A DNA stretch of 64,000 bases from NCBI RefSeq assembly GCF_000146675.1, contig NZ_GL397214.1, positions 1,847,081-1,911,080 on the forward strand. The letters are read 5' to 3'. The translations under genes were made by a program, and so were the position numbers. This document shows, piece by piece, positions 16,744 to 25,542 of this stretch; position 1 is the first letter of the stretch; the number at the start of each line of letters is the position of its first letter. The DNA comes from Hoylesella marshii DSM 16973 = JCM 13450. Lineage in GTDB: Bacteria; Bacteroidota; Bacteroidia; Bacteroidales; Bacteroidaceae. The notes beneath the pieces are model-generated. The model worked only from the letters and a program-made list of their open reading frames with translations, was not told the origin of the DNA and ran no database searches.

Positions 16744-18129
16744 TTAATTGATATAAGTTATTTCTTTTTTCATGATGCTTAGAGCGAGTTTCGGCTCGAA
16801 GCTACTTAGGAGTCCCATAGAGGCGAAGATATACTTCTTATCCAACAAGTAGCGGGGCCTCTTAGGCTTGGCAAACATTACATCCTTGGATGCGGCTTTC
16901 TCTGCACCACTGAGGATGCGTTCAGGATGGGCATTATTGATGATAGAACCGCCGATACCGATAACCACAGGTACGTCTGATAGATCTTTCCCTGTCAAGG
17001 TAAACACCTGACCCATTGGGGTGTAAGCTGGTTCGAAATAGCCGCAATGTCGCTCCACTGCTATTTTTACAGCATTGCGTGCCAGCCCCTCTTCTATCCT
17101 TGTTTCCTCTTCGTCGCAGGGTAATGTGTCGGGCTTTGCTGCACAGGTCTCTATCCATTTTTTCACCTTTCTTATTTCCACTCCTATTTCGTGTGCAAAC
17201 ATCTCAAGGTTCAATTCGTCTGCCATGGCTGCCAGACTGTATCGCATACCGAGGTCGCCCTCTACAGAACGTTTGCTGTACGGCTCCGGCAAACCTTTGG
17301 TAATCACTTCCGCCACAGTTGGTTCTCCCGCAGCCATCGAATAAACATCGGTGGTGGCACCGCCTAAGTCTACAGCCATCATGTCCCCGATACCGTCATC
17401 CAGACCGTCACCCTTGCTCAGCAATTCGCAGCCTGTGAGTACGGCGAGCGGCGTAGGTATGATGTCGTACCCGCTCATCTGCTGTATGGCTGTCAATCCT
17501 TTGGCTTCTATAATTCTGCTAATGAAGAGGTCTTTAATCTTCTGTTTGGCCGGAGTGATGTTGATGATATTAAATTGGGGCATCACGTTCTCGGTAATGG
17601 CACATTGTTTATTTGAGTTTTTGAATATTTCTGCAAGTTCATACGATGCGGTCTTGTTACCGGCAGCAATGATAGAGAAGTTTCTTTCTATTTCGCAAAG
17701 CCGTTTGGCATTGGCCAAGATCACATCTTTGTTGCCGCCATCCGTACCTCCGCAGAGCAATACAAGGTCAGGATTGATATCGTAAATCTCCTGCTGTTCT
17801 GCCTGTGATATCTCGAAGGAGTAGGTCTTTACCACTTTTGCCCCTGCGCTTGAAGCCGCCATTTTGGCTGCCTTGGCTGTGAGTTCGGGCACTAATCCGA
17901 GTGCAACCATCTTTAAACCGCCGGCAGCACTGCTACAGCACAAGAGCCTGTCGTATGCGAAAGACCCGATGGCAATCTCCAACTTCTGCAAGGCTTGACA
18001 GAAACCCTCCATCACATCGGTCTCAATGGTCGTAAAGGCTGTTGCCGTACCTACCACGCAACCTTGTTCTGTATCAATAGCAGTCAGCTTCGTATAGGTA
18101 CTACCGAAGTCTGCAGTCAGATATTTCAT
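16744..18129 (-). CDS. glmL: Glutamate mutase reactivation/accessory protein GlmL (MutL)
   Basis: 461 aa, member of the ASKHA ATPase fold. The N-terminus carries the phosphate-1 motif ([10 protein letters not shown]), the middle [11 protein letters not shown] (phosphate 2), and a later G-I-G-G-S-I-I-N-N (adenosine motif). GlmL/MutL proteins are encoded with glutamate mutase and are thought to exchange damaged B12 from the holoenzyme. The start overlaps the glmS stop by 4 nt (ATGA), so the two are translationally coupled. It is not related to the DNA mismatch-repair protein of the same name. Confidence 0.94.
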   Translation of the reverse strand: MKYLTADFGSTYTKLTAIDTEQGCVVGTATAFTTIETDVMEGFCQALQKLEIAIGSFAYDRLLCCSSAAGGLKMVALGLVPELTAKAAKMAASSAGAKVVKTYSFEISQAEQQEIYDINPDLVLLCGGTDGGNKDVILANAKRLCEIERNFSIIAAGNKTASYELAEIFKNSNKQCAITENVMPQFNIINITPAKQKIKDLFISRIIEAKGLTAIQQMSGYDIIPTPLAVLTGCELLSKGDGLDDGIGDMMAVDLGGATTDVYSMAAGEPTVAEVITKGLPEPYSKRSVEGDLGMRYSLAAMADELNLEMFAHEIGVEIRKVKKWIETCAAKPDTLPCDEEETRIEEGLARNAVKIAVERHCGYFEPAYTPMGQVFTLTGKDLSDVPVVIGIGGSIINNAHPERILSGAEKAASKDVMFAKPKRPRYLLDKKYIFASMGLLSSFEPKLALSIMKKEITYIN

Positions 18130-18539
18130 GCCCTACCCAGAATCTTGTCAAGGTCTGCAATCGTTGTTTCTACAGGTGTTCCCGGGGGGTAGACCTTATT
18201 GAACCCCATGGCTTTGAAGCGTTTTTCAACGTCTTCAAAGTTCTGTTTTCCTACGACAAGGTTACCGCCGGCAAGGATTGGAATATCTTTCAAGCCTGCC
18301 TCGTCGCATTTCTGACGGAAGCCGTTGCAGTCTATTTCTCCGTGTCCATACATTGACGATACGAGAATAGCGTCTGCATTTGTCTCTATGGCTGCTGCGA
18401 TATACTCTTCCTGCGCCACCATGACACCAAGGTTTACCACATTGTAGCCGGCCTGTTCCAAAGCAAAAGCCAGAATCTTATTGCCGACAGCATGTGCATC
18501 TGCGCCGATGACGCCTGTTATCACCGTTTTCTGTTCCAT
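18126..18539 (-). CDS. glmS: Glutamate mutase small, B12-binding subunit S
   Basis: 137 aa from ATG 18539. This start places the cobalamin motif D-x-H-x-x-G at Asp14, His16 and Gly19, the same numbering as in clostridial GlmS, where His16 replaces dimethylbenzimidazole as the lower cobalt ligand. A TTG-started form 4 residues longer is possible but not needed. The rest shows the flavodoxin-like fold ([16 protein letters not shown]). It is the first gene of the nine-gene operon, so coenzyme B12 supply decides pathway activity. No cobalamin riboswitch signature was found upstream. Confidence 0.96.
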   Translation of the reverse strand: MEQKTVITGVIGADAHAVGNKILAFALEQAGYNVVNLGVMVAQEEYIAAAIETNADAILVSSMYGHGEIDCNGFRQKCDEAGLKDIPILAGGNLVVGKQNFEDVEKRFKAMGFNKVYPPGTPVETTIADLDKILGRA

Positions 18540-18611
18540 AAGTTGATTCAAAAGTTATTATATAAGTTTGGTTAGATTGTTTATTTCTTCAAGGACTCGC
18601 CTGCCCTGTTG

Positions 18612-18619
18612 CAAACATA
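18612..18619 (-). promoter_or_regulatory. Candidate -7 box for the glutamate-mutase operon
   Basis: TATGTTTG on the minus strand fits TAnnTTTG and would start transcription near 18606, about 67 nt before ATG 18539. A second box, TACGTTTG, is at 18646-18653. Neither has a good TTTG at the expected distance, so activator dependence is possible. Confidence 0.5.
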
Positions 18620-18659
18620 TAACCTTAATTTTTTATACGAGTAAAACAAACGTATTTAT

Positions 18660-18930
18660 TAACACTATTAACCTTTGTTTACTTCGTATCGCTATCTGCA
18701 CTAAGCAAAACGTGTAATTACATTATGAAACTATTTTATCTAAATACAAGTAAATACGGCTGAGAAACAGTTTCAAAATGACAGGAAACCTCGTTCTTAC
18801 CACCATCTGTCAATTGCCCGATGGCTACTTTATTCCCAAAGAATAGATAGAGATTCTCACTTCTTAATAGTTAATATGTGTTATAATATTATTTCCCTCT
18901 TCATTTGGAATAAGGAAAGCCAAATATAAT
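18660..18930. other. A/T-rich intergenic region upstream of glmS promoter
   Basis: About 270 bp without an open frame worth calling. On the minus strand, AGCCATCGGGC...GACAGATGGT can form a CCATC/GATGG hairpin near 18805-18830. No riboswitch motif that I know, in particular no B12 box, is visible. Confidence 0.4.
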
Positions 18931-18932
18931 AG

Positions 18933-18970
18933 TAAAAAAAGAAAGGTTCTTCTCCTCCTTCTTTCCTTGT
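18933..18970 (-). terminator. Likely terminator of the DUF3467 gene
   Basis: On the minus strand a purine-rich stem GGAAAGAAGG with CCTTTCTTT and a 10-nt loop, followed by T-rich sequence. The stem is imperfect. It lies about 95 nt after the stop codon of the gene it would serve. Confidence 0.5.
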
Positions 18971-19064
18971 CATATTGCTATGCGAGAAAGAGGCGGATAG
19001 GAGGATAGCCGTTGTTCCATACCGTTGGTGTGTCGGCTCATCCTGCTTTTTCTGCCTTTATTTC

Positions 19065-19394
19065 TTAGGCTTCACCGTTGCTACTACCCATTCCGAAAGG
19101 CGCAATTGTCCGTTCCTGTTGCTCAGGGATACGAATTTTCCCGAACTCCTGCTCATATCTTACAAGGTTCTCCTGCAAGGCTTGCATCAGCCGCTTGGCA
19201 TGTTCGGGGGCGAGCAGTACGCGACTGTTCACTGTCGCCTTGGGTACGCCGGGCAACAAAGATGCGAAGTCTACGACGAACTCTGAACTTGAGTGCGAGA
19301 TAATGGCGAAGTTTGAATATACGCCTTGCGCTACTTCCTGAGATAAGTCTATCTGCAGTTGTGGCTCTTGATTGTGTTGATGATTGTTGTCCAT
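19065..19394 (-). CDS. DUF3467 domain protein
   Basis: 109 aa, soluble, full family length. The core has the expected pattern: Y-S-N-F-A-I-I-S-H-S-S-S-E-F-V-V-D-F around residues 26-43, then P-G-V-P-K-A-T-V-N-S-R-V-L-L-A-P-E-H-A-K-R-L, a helix L-M-Q-A-L-Q-E-N-L-V-R-Y-E and a Gly-rich tail. DUF3467 proteins are widespread in Bacteroidetes without an assigned function. In other genomes they are often near RNA polymerase genes; here it is transcribed alone from a consensus promoter and stands apart from its neighbours. Confidence 0.87.
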   Translation of the reverse strand: MDNNHQHNQEPQLQIDLSQEVAQGVYSNFAIISHSSSEFVVDFASLLPGVPKATVNSRVLLAPEHAKRLMQALQENLVRYEQEFGKIRIPEQQERTIAPFGMGSSNGEA

Positions 19395-19476
19395 ACCTGA
19401 TACAATTAATGTGTAATACCTTATTTTCTATTGCAAAGTGCATGCTATCTATTTGCCGAATGCAACTTACTTTCTA

Positions 19477-19508
19477 CAAAGGTATGTTTTTTCTTTCAAA
19501 CCGGCAAA
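19477..19508 (-). promoter_or_regulatory. DUF3467 gene promoter
   Basis: Minus strand TTTG (19505-19508), 20 nt, TACCTTTG (19477-19484): exact consensus. The transcript would start near 19471 and have a leader of about 77 nt. Confidence 0.85.
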
Positions 19509-19654
19509 TAGATAGAACTATAAATCATTTATGGTGACACATATTTTATCCCACATCGGTATAGATGGAGTAAAACCTGTGTGTAGTCTATTCCGGGTCG
19601 AAAAAGAGCATTTCTCCCATTTCTCACGATTCAACGGGAAGAATCAGGGAGATA

Positions 19655-19699
19655 AAAAAGGGAGGAGGACGTAATCACTACGGCCTCCTCCTAAAAAAA
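19655..19699. terminator. Bidirectional terminator with 8-9-bp GC-rich stem
   Basis: GGAGGAGG / CCTCCTCC arms around a 15-nt centre (GTAATCACTAC inside), with A-runs on the left and T-forming A-runs on the right. It would end minus-strand transcripts arriving from the oxidoreductase operon or from the RNA candidate at 19700-19970. Confidence 0.75.
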
Positions 19700-19970
19700 T
19701 TAGAGAGTTATTAAAAAATCAAGTATTTATATTTGCTATATCTTCTTATACTCCCTATCCGCTCTTCCTTGAGAGTAAGAGATAGCGGAACCGGACGGTA
19801 ATATTACCGTAAGGAGTCTTATTTTTTCTTGTTTGCCTATATGCCGACGTAGAAACGACATCGCATGTCGCTTTTATTTACCGGTCTTTTCCGTACGTGT
19901 TATAATCTAATCGTTGAATCTCAATATTTGAGATATCTTCAACGGCGCTCCCGTTGTCAATCTCTTTTAC
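19700..19970 (-). ncRNA. Candidate structured non-coding RNA downstream of korC
   Basis: No gene, but dense inverted repeats on the minus strand: AACGG-GAGCG-CCGTT; GTTGAA...CTCAA-ATAT-TGAG...TTCAAC; CGACAT-GCG-ATGTCG; the palindrome ACGGTAATATTACCGT; and ACTCC...GGAGT closing a domain that contains CTATC/GATAG. A near-consensus promoter precedes it (19976-20005) and a terminator follows. The opposite strand also has a TATATTTG box at 19728-19735, so the strand is not certain. A 6S-like or other Bacteroidales RNA is possible; I cannot identify it. Confidence 0.4.
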
Positions 19971-19975
19971 TTTTG

Positions 19976-20005
19976 CAAATATACGAATATTCTTTTATCT
20001 ACAAA
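19976..20005 (-). promoter_or_regulatory. Promoter for the RNA candidate after korC
   Basis: Minus strand TTTG (20002-20005), 18 nt, TATATTTG (19976-19983). It points into the structured region rather than into a coding gene, 30-60 bp after the korC stop. Confidence 0.55.
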
Positions 20006-20036
20006 AAAAATACACGAAAAAGTTGAAATATTTTAT

Positions 20037-20603
20037 TTATTTTTCTGTTGAAGCCGTCTTTTCCTCTCGTTGAATAAGTGTTTTACCCGCTTCTACTGCC
20101 GTCATGTTGAGCGGAATGAGCCGATGGTGTCGTTCAGGGAGTGTCTTCCTCAGTGCTTTTTCCAGACCACTCTCGGTCACGATGGGGCAGACCCTGAGGA
20201 AACCACCCAGCACTACCATATTAAATACTTTGGAATTTTTCATCTCTGCCACCTTATCCATAGCGTCTATCCGATAGACTTCGATGTCGGTACGTGTGGG
20301 AGGATGGAGCATGCCGAAGCCGTCATAGATGAGTATGCCGCCCGTTTTTACTTTCGACTCAAACTTATCGAGCGACGGTTGATTCAGCACAATGGCCACG
20401 TCATAGCTGCTCAAAATGGGTGAGGAGATGCGGTCGTCGCTCACGATAACCGTCACATTAGCCGTCCCGCCCCGCTGTTCAGGACCATAGGCCGGCATCC
20501 ATGTCACTTCTTTTCCCTCCATCAGTCCCGAATAAGCGAGTATCTTGCCCATAGACAATACACCTTGCCCGCCAAATCCTGCTATGATAATTTCTTTTTT
20601 CAT
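20037..20603 (-). CDS. korC: 2-oxoacid:ferredoxin oxidoreductase, gamma subunit
   Basis: 188 aa. Begins K-K-E-I-I-I-A-G-F-G-G-Q-G-V-L-S-M-G-K, the classic gamma-subunit opening, and contains P-A-Y-G-P-E-Q-R-G-G-T-A-N-V-T-V. With the alpha, beta and delta subunits it oxidises a 2-oxoacid plus CoA to acyl-CoA, CO2 and reduced ferredoxin. It is last in the operon, 15 nt after korB. The natural substrate may be 2-oxoglutarate (Kor) or branched 2-oxoacids (Vor); the subunits do not distinguish these by eye. Confidence 0.92.
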   Translation of the reverse strand: MKKEIIIAGFGGQGVLSMGKILAYSGLMEGKEVTWMPAYGPEQRGGTANVTVIVSDDRISSPILSSYDVAIVLNQPSLDKFESKVKTGGILIYDGFGMLHPPTRTDIEVYRIDAMDKVAEMKNSKVFNMVVLGGFLRVCPIVTESGLEKALRKTLPERHHRLIPLNMTAVEAGKTLIQREEKTASTEK

Positions 20604-20618
20604 ACCGTTTCTATTGGT

Positions 20619-21389
20619 TTAAGGATTCCCTGTGGTATCTTTCAAATCCCCTTTCGGATATTGGGGAAGCATGTTTTCTCTCATCCATTCATTCGCTTCG
20701 GCGGGTGTCATCTTCCATCCGCTGTTACATGTGGAGACAATCTCCACAAGGCTTGCTCCCCAACCGTTCATAGATGCCTCAAAGGCTTTTCGTATGGCAG
20801 ATTTGGCTTTTCTGATAGCCGCTACGGTATCTACGCTCTGCCGAGTGACGTAGCATGTGCCTTGTAGTCCGGCTGCAATATCGGTAATGTTGAGCGGATA
20901 GCCATGGAGTTCCGCCACCCTACCTTCAGGACAAGTTGCAGTCTTCTGTCCTAAAAGTGTCGTTGGTGCCATCTGTCCACCCGTCATGCCGTAAATGGCA
21001 TTGTTGATGAAGATGATGGTAATGTGTTCTCCCCGATTCAGTGCATGCAAAGTCTCTGCTGTCCCTATGCAGGCGAGGTCTCCGTCTCCCTGATAGGTGA
21101 ATACTAACCTCTCCGTCCATAGACGTTTGATACCCGTTGCTAAGGCCGGTGCCCTGCCGTGTGGAGCTTCTTGCCAGTCAATGTCAAGATAGCGGTAAGC
21201 GAATACTGCACATCCTACAGGGCACACCCCTATGGCTTTCTCCTCTATGTTCATCTCTTCGATTACCTCTGCCACGAGTTTGTGAACGACACCGTGGGAG
21301 CATCCCGGGCAGTAGTGCATCGGCACCTCATTCATAAGCGAGGGCTTCTGATACACGATGTTTTCGGGTGAAAGTATGTCTTTATTCAT
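20619..21389 (-). CDS. korB: 2-oxoacid:ferredoxin oxidoreductase, beta subunit (TPP-binding)
   Basis: 256 aa. Contains H-Y-C-P-G-C-S-H-G near the N-terminus and the thiamine-diphosphate motif G-D-G-D-L-A-C-I-G followed by N-N-A-I-Y-G-M-T-G-G-Q about 30 residues later, as in KorB/VorA beta subunits. Catalyses decarboxylation of the 2-oxoacid on TPP and passes electrons to the cluster of the complex. The gene follows korA by about 28 nt. Confidence 0.94.
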   Translation of the reverse strand: MNKDILSPENIVYQKPSLMNEVPMHYCPGCSHGVVHKLVAEVIEEMNIEEKAIGVCPVGCAVFAYRYLDIDWQEAPHGRAPALATGIKRLWTERLVFTYQGDGDLACIGTAETLHALNRGEHITIIFINNAIYGMTGGQMAPTTLLGQKTATCPEGRVAELHGYPLNITDIAAGLQGTCYVTRQSVDTVAAIRKAKSAIRKAFEASMNGWGASLVEIVSTCNSGWKMTPAEANEWMRENMLPQYPKGDLKDTTGNP

Positions 21390-21417
21390 ACGTCGTCTGT
21401 CTTTGTGAGGCGGTGTA

Positions 21418-22506
21418 TCACCGACCCGTCAGTTTCTCTTTCAAGGCTTTTACTATCTCGCTCGGCTCCGGCACGATGCCGCCAAGCCGTCCGAACCATT
21501 CCACAGGTAACTCGCCATGAGTAGCCAAGCGTACATCTTGCACCATTTGTCCGGCATTGATTTCCACAACCAATATACCTTTCTTTCCTTTTGCTGCCGC
21601 TTCTATTTCATGGGATGGGAATGGCCACAGGGTGATAGGGCGGAACAAACCTATGTGTAATCCCTCTTCGGAAGCCAATTCTATGGCTTTTTCTGCGATG
21701 CGGGCAGCACTTCCGAAACTTACGATCATGTATTCGGCATCATCCATGTGTTGGGTTTCGTATCTTACTTCCTGCCTTTCTATCTCTTTGTATTTGGCTT
21801 GCAGGTGCTTGTTGTGCACTTCCATGACCTCCGGCTTCAGTTCCAGCGAGGTAATGATGTTGGGTTTACGTCCTTTCTGTTTGCCCGTTGTAGCCCATGG
21901 ACACTCTTTCAGAATCTCCTCTTCTGTGCGTCGCGGTTTAAGTGGCGGCAATACCACTTTCTCCATCATCTGACCTATCACACCATCGCTCAGTATCATG
22001 GTGGGATTCCGATACTTGAAAGCCAATTCAAAGGCCATGTCTACGAAGTCGGCCATCTCTTGTACAGACGAGGGTGCTAATACAATGACGTTGTAATCTC
22101 CGTTACCTCCGCCCCGTGTTGCTTGGAAGTAATCGCTCTGTGAAGGCTGTATTGTGCCTAATCCGGGGCCGCCTCGTTGCACGTTTACTATCACTCCGGG
22201 CACTTCTGCTCCGGCCATATAGGAGATGCCCTCCTGCATGAGTGCCACACCCGGGCTCGACGATGAAGTGAATGCACGCTTACCCGCACCTGCCGCACCG
22301 TAGACCATATTGATTGCGGCTACCTCGCTTTCAGCCTGCAACACCACCATTCCGGTGGTCTCCCATGGCTTCAGCAGTGCAAGGGTCTCTATGATTTCAC
22401 TCTGCGGTGTGATAGGATAACCGAAATAGCCGTCGACGCCACATCGTATAGCGGCATAGGCGATGGCTTCGTTTCCCTTCATCAATACGGTTTCTTGCTC
22501 ATTCAT
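21418..22506 (-). CDS. korA: 2-oxoacid:ferredoxin oxidoreductase, alpha subunit
   Basis: 362 aa from ATG 22506 (MNEQETVLMKGNEAIAYAA), 5 nt after the ferredoxin subunit stop; longer in-frame starts would overlap that gene. Family motifs: G-C-x-G-Y-F-G-Y-P-I-T-P-Q-S-E-I in the N-terminal pyrimidine-binding domain, F-T-S-S-S-S-P-G-V-A-L-M-Q-E-G-I-S, and Q-R-G-G-P-G-L-G-T. Databases name close relatives KorA or VorB. The heterotetramer is cytoplasmic, oxygen-sensitive and supplies reduced ferredoxin or, in reverse, fixes CO2 into 2-oxoacids. Confidence 0.93.
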   Translation of the reverse strand: MNEQETVLMKGNEAIAYAAIRCGVDGYFGYPITPQSEIIETLALLKPWETTGMVVLQAESEVAAINMVYGAAGAGKRAFTSSSSPGVALMQEGISYMAGAEVPGVIVNVQRGGPGLGTIQPSQSDYFQATRGGGNGDYNVIVLAPSSVQEMADFVDMAFELAFKYRNPTMILSDGVIGQMMEKVVLPPLKPRRTEEEILKECPWATTGKQKGRKPNIITSLELKPEVMEVHNKHLQAKYKEIERQEVRYETQHMDDAEYMIVSFGSAARIAEKAIELASEEGLHIGLFRPITLWPFPSHEIEAAAKGKKGILVVEINAGQMVQDVRLATHGELPVEWFGRLGGIVPEPSEIVKALKEKLTGR

Positions 22507-22510
22507 GGCA

Positions 22511-22744
22511 TTACTCCTCCTTCTTCTTTCGGTAAACGGTGATACACCCGTCGGGGCATACCATGCCGCAGGCGGCACATCCGATGCACTTGTCGGGGTG
22601 TGCGGCCTCTGCATATATATAACCTTGTGTGTTTACGCGGTTTGATGCCATGGTAATCACCGACTGCGGACAGGCAATGACGCACAAGGAACATCCCTTG
22701 CATCTGTCCGTGTCTACTACGATGGCTCCCAACATTTTACCCAT
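22511..22744 (-). CDS. korD: 2-oxoacid:ferredoxin oxidoreductase, delta subunit (2x[4Fe-4S])
   Basis: 77 aa ferredoxin-like protein with two complete cluster motifs, C-K-G-C-S-L-C-V-I-A-C-P and C-I-G-C-A-A-C-G-M-V-C-P, each C-x2-C-x2-C-x3-C-P. It carries electrons out of the complex to free ferredoxin. First of the four oxidoreductase genes; about 114 nt separate it from the small TPR gene upstream, and that gap holds a GTCTGCC/GGCAGAC hairpin (22771-22791). Confidence 0.95.
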   Translation of the reverse strand: MGKMLGAIVVDTDRCKGCSLCVIACPQSVITMASNRVNTQGYIYAEAAHPDKCIGCAACGMVCPDGCITVYRKKKEE

Positions 22745-22858
22745 AGTGCTTTTGTTTGTTCGCTGTTTCCGTCTGCCCGTGACAGGCAGACACCGAAGAC
22801 ATCTGTGCCATGTGCCTTCCGGGAATGTCTGTTTGCCGACGGAAAAAATCTTGTTCTG

Positions 22859-23038
22859 TCAAGGATTGTAAGTATCCTTATGATAAAAGCGATAGATACG
22901 TTCCAGCATTTCTTTCGCCTGTACAGCCGGACTATCGGGGTTCAGTGCGATGGCCTCCATGTAACTGTTCATGGCTGCCTGCCAATCTCCCTGTTGCCGG
23001 TAGGCGTTTCCTTGCTTGTAGTAATCTTCGCTGTTCAT
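22859..23038 (-). CDS. Small tetratricopeptide-repeat protein
   Basis: 59 aa from ATG 23038. One TPR unit is obvious (Y-Y-K-Q-G-N-A-Y-R-Q-Q-G-D-W-Q-A-A-M-N-S-Y-M-E-A-I-A-L-N-P), followed by S-P-A-V-Q-A-K-E-M-L-E-R-I. Small proteins of this kind sit before the oxidoreductase genes in other Bacteroidales, so it may help assemble the complex; no direct evidence. An upstream in-frame extension overlaps folD and is not used. Confidence 0.75.
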   Translation of the reverse strand: MNSEDYYKQGNAYRQQGDWQAAMNSYMEAIALNPDSPAVQAKEMLERIYRFYHKDTYNP

Positions 23039-23082
23039 TCTTATTATATAAGTTGTTGTCCGAGAGTTCCTGTTCGGGGGCT

Positions 23083-23967
23083 TTACCGGTAATACTCTTT
23101 CTTGCCGGCGGCCAAGGTGTTCTTCATCAGAGAACAGATGGTCATGGGGCCTACACCGCCGGGGACGGGTGTGATATACGCACATCGGGGGGCTACCTCA
23201 TCGTATTTCACGTCGCCGCGGAGTCGGAATCCGCTCTTGTGGGTGGGGTCTTCCACGCGGGTGGTACCCACATCGATGACGACAGCACCCTCTTTTACCA
23301 TGTCGGCTGTCACGAATTCGGGACGTCCGATAGCCGCAATGATGATGTCAGCGGCACGACATTCTTCTTTCAAAGTCTTGGAACGAGAATGGCATACGGT
23401 CACAGTGGAGTCGCCATACTGCTTCTGCATCATGAGTTGCGCCATGGGTTTGCCCACGATGTTGCTGCGTCCGAGTATCACGCATTTCTTACCGCTTGTC
23501 TCTATCTTGTAGCGTTGGAGCAGCGTAAGAATACCTAAGGGTGTGGCAGAAATAAAGCAAGGGAGACCGATAGACATGCGTCCGACGTTGATGGGATGGA
23601 ATCCGTCCACGTCTTTGCGGTAATCGATGGTCTCGATAACTTTCTGTTCGTCGATGTGCGCAGGTAGAGGCAGTTGCACGATAAAACCGTCTACATCGGC
23701 ATCGTTGTTGAGTTTCTGCACTTGTGCCAGCAGTTCGGCCTCGGTGACATCCGCCTCAAAGCGAATAAGCGATGACTTAAAACCGCATTGCTCACAGGCT
23801 ATCACCTTGTTCTTCACATAGGTTTCCGACCCTCCGTCGTGGCCTACGAGGATGGCTGCTAAGTGAGGTTGCTTGCCGCCGCCGGCGACAATCGCTTTCA
23901 CTTCTTCGGCTATTTCTGCCTTGATAGCGGCTGCCGTGCTCTTTCCGTCTATGATTTGTGTCGTCAT
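23083..23967 (-). CDS. folD: Methylenetetrahydrofolate dehydrogenase / cyclohydrolase
   Basis: 294 aa bifunctional enzyme interconverting 5,10-methylene-THF, methenyl-THF and 10-formyl-THF with NADP. Visible signatures: Y-V-K-N-K (catalytic lysine region, about residues 51-55), [18 protein letters not shown], and the dinucleotide-binding [11 protein letters not shown]. It lies 45 nt after ffh on the same strand and 44 nt before the TPR gene, so it is probably read with both. Confidence 0.96.
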   Translation of the reverse strand: MTTQIIDGKSTAAAIKAEIAEEVKAIVAGGGKQPHLAAILVGHDGGSETYVKNKVIACEQCGFKSSLIRFEADVTEAELLAQVQKLNNDADVDGFIVQLPLPAHIDEQKVIETIDYRKDVDGFHPINVGRMSIGLPCFISATPLGILTLLQRYKIETSGKKCVILGRSNIVGKPMAQLMMQKQYGDSTVTVCHSRSKTLKEECRAADIIIAAIGRPEFVTADMVKEGAVVIDVGTTRVEDPTHKSGFRLRGDVKYDEVAPRCAYITPVPGGVGPMTICSLMKNTLAAGKKEYYR

Positions 23968-24012
23968 ATCGTATGAATCTTTCTGAGTTTGTGTCGTATC
24001 TTTATAGTTGTA

Positions 24013-25371
24013 TCATCCCATTCCGGGCATTCTGCCCCGCATATTTTTCATGGCACCTGCCATGCGCATCATGTTGCTGCCTGCACCTCCGGACATCATT
24101 TTCATCATCTTCCGCATCTGCTCAAACTGTTTGAGCAGTTTATTTATCTCCTGTATATCGGTGCCGCTGCCTTTGGCAATGCGCTGCTTCCGGCTGGTGT
24201 TGAGTATCTCGGGGTGCGTCCGCTCCTTAGGGGTCATGCTTCTGATGATAGCCTCTATACCTTTAAAGGCATTGTCGTCTATGTCTATGTCTTTGATGGC
24301 CTTACCTACACCGGGTATCATAGCGGCTAAGTCTTTCAGGTTGCCCATCTTCTTGATTTGTTGAATCTGGTTCAGGAAGTCCTCGAAGTCGAATTTGTTT
24401 TTCTGAATCTTCCGTTGCAGACGTCTGGCTTCTTCCTCATCGAACTGTTCTTGTGCCCGTTCCACGAGCGACACGATGTCACCCATACCTAAAATTCTAT
24501 CCGCCATTCGGTCGGGATGGAATACATCGATGGCCTCCATCTTCTCGCCTGTACCGATAAACTTGATGGGTTTCGTGACGACGGTACGGATAGAAAGGGC
24601 TGCACCGCCTCGCGTGTCGCCATCGAGTTTGGTCAATACCACACCGTCGAAGTTGAGCCTGTCGTTAAACTCTTTGGCGGTGTTTACGGCATCTTGTCCT
24701 GTCATGGCATCTACCACAAAGAGAGTCTCGTCGGGTGTGACGGCCTTTTTCAATGTGGCAATCTCCGACATCATTTCTTCGTCTACAGCCAAGCGGCCGG
24801 CAGTGTCTATGACCACCGTGTCGTAGCTCTTAGCCTTGGCGTGTTGGATAGCGTGTTGGGCAATCTCCACCACGTCTTTGCTGTCGGGTTCGCTATATAC
24901 CTCGACACCTATCTGTGTGCCTACGACGCGCAACTGTTCGATGGCTGCGGGACGATACACGTCGCAGGCCACCAGCAACGGATGCCGATGTTGTTTGGTT
25001 TTGAGCAGGTTGGCCAGCTTACCGCTGAACGTTGTTTTACCCGAACCTTGCAGACCCGACATGAGGATAATGGCAGGACGATTCTTTAAGTTTACCTCGG
25101 TGGCTTGCCCGCCCATCAGTTCGGCCAGTTCGTCGTGCACAATTTTTACCATCAACTGCCCGGGCTTTACCGCTGTCAGCACGTTCATGCCCAAAGCTTT
25201 CTGCTTCACCGTATCGGTAAAAGTCTTAGCCACTTTGTAGTTTACGTCGGCATCGAGCAACGCCCGCCTCACGTCTTTCAGCGTCTCGGCTACGTTTATC
25301 TCGGTAATCTTGCCCTCACCTTTCAGTATTTTAAAGGAGTGTTCAAGTCTATCGCTTAGATTTTCAAACAT
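24013..25371 (-). CDS. ffh: Signal recognition particle protein Ffh
   Basis: 452 aa SRP54 GTPase that directs nascent membrane proteins to the translocon. N domain, then G-L-Q-G-S-G-K-T-T (G1), D-V-Y-R-P-A-A, V-I-D-T-A-G-R (G3), T-K-L-D-G-D-T-R-G-G-A (G4) and the methionine-rich M domain ending R-M-P-G-M-G, which binds 4.5S RNA and signal peptides. No SRP RNA gene is seen in the window. First in a co-directional run ffh-folD-TPR-korDABC. Confidence 0.97.
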   Translation of the reverse strand: MFENLSDRLEHSFKILKGEGKITEINVAETLKDVRRALLDADVNYKVAKTFTDTVKQKALGMNVLTAVKPGQLMVKIVHDELAELMGGQATEVNLKNRPAIILMSGLQGSGKTTFSGKLANLLKTKQHRHPLLVACDVYRPAAIEQLRVVGTQIGVEVYSEPDSKDVVEIAQHAIQHAKAKSYDTVVIDTAGRLAVDEEMMSEIATLKKAVTPDETLFVVDAMTGQDAVNTAKEFNDRLNFDGVVLTKLDGDTRGGAALSIRTVVTKPIKFIGTGEKMEAIDVFHPDRMADRILGMGDIVSLVERAQEQFDEEEARRLQRKIQKNKFDFEDFLNQIQQIKKMGNLKDLAAMIPGVGKAIKDIDIDDNAFKGIEAIIRSMTPKERTHPEILNTSRKQRIAKGSGTDIQEINKLLKQFEQMRKMMKMMSGGAGSNMMRMAGAMKNMRGRMPGMG

Positions 25372-25419
25372 GAATAGGTCTTATTTTTCCTCGTTTTTCT
25401 TCTATTTTTTATCTTTATA

Positions 25420-25427
25420 CAAAGGTA
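25420..25427 (-). promoter_or_regulatory. ffh promoter (-7 box)
   Basis: TACCTTTG on the minus strand fits the consensus; no clear TTTG lies 19-21 nt upstream. Predicted leader is about 43 nt to ATG 25371. Confidence 0.6.
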
Positions 25428-25542
25428 CGCATGAAAGGTTGGAAACGGGTCTGTGCTCTCCTCCTTTTAACATGATTTAAAGCTCTTGTTGCCAAAACTG
25501 CGCATACGCTGTGTAGCTGTGCAATATGTGTTGGGGGATTCT

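Noticed and set aside
16744..18129. MutL as a mismatch-repair protein
   Set aside because: The ASKHA ATPase motifs and location between glmS and glmE identify the glutamate mutase accessory protein; the name is a coincidence.
18552..18930. Cobalamin riboswitch ahead of glmS
   Set aside because: No B12 box or the conserved core elements were found on either strand, despite the B12-dependent operon.
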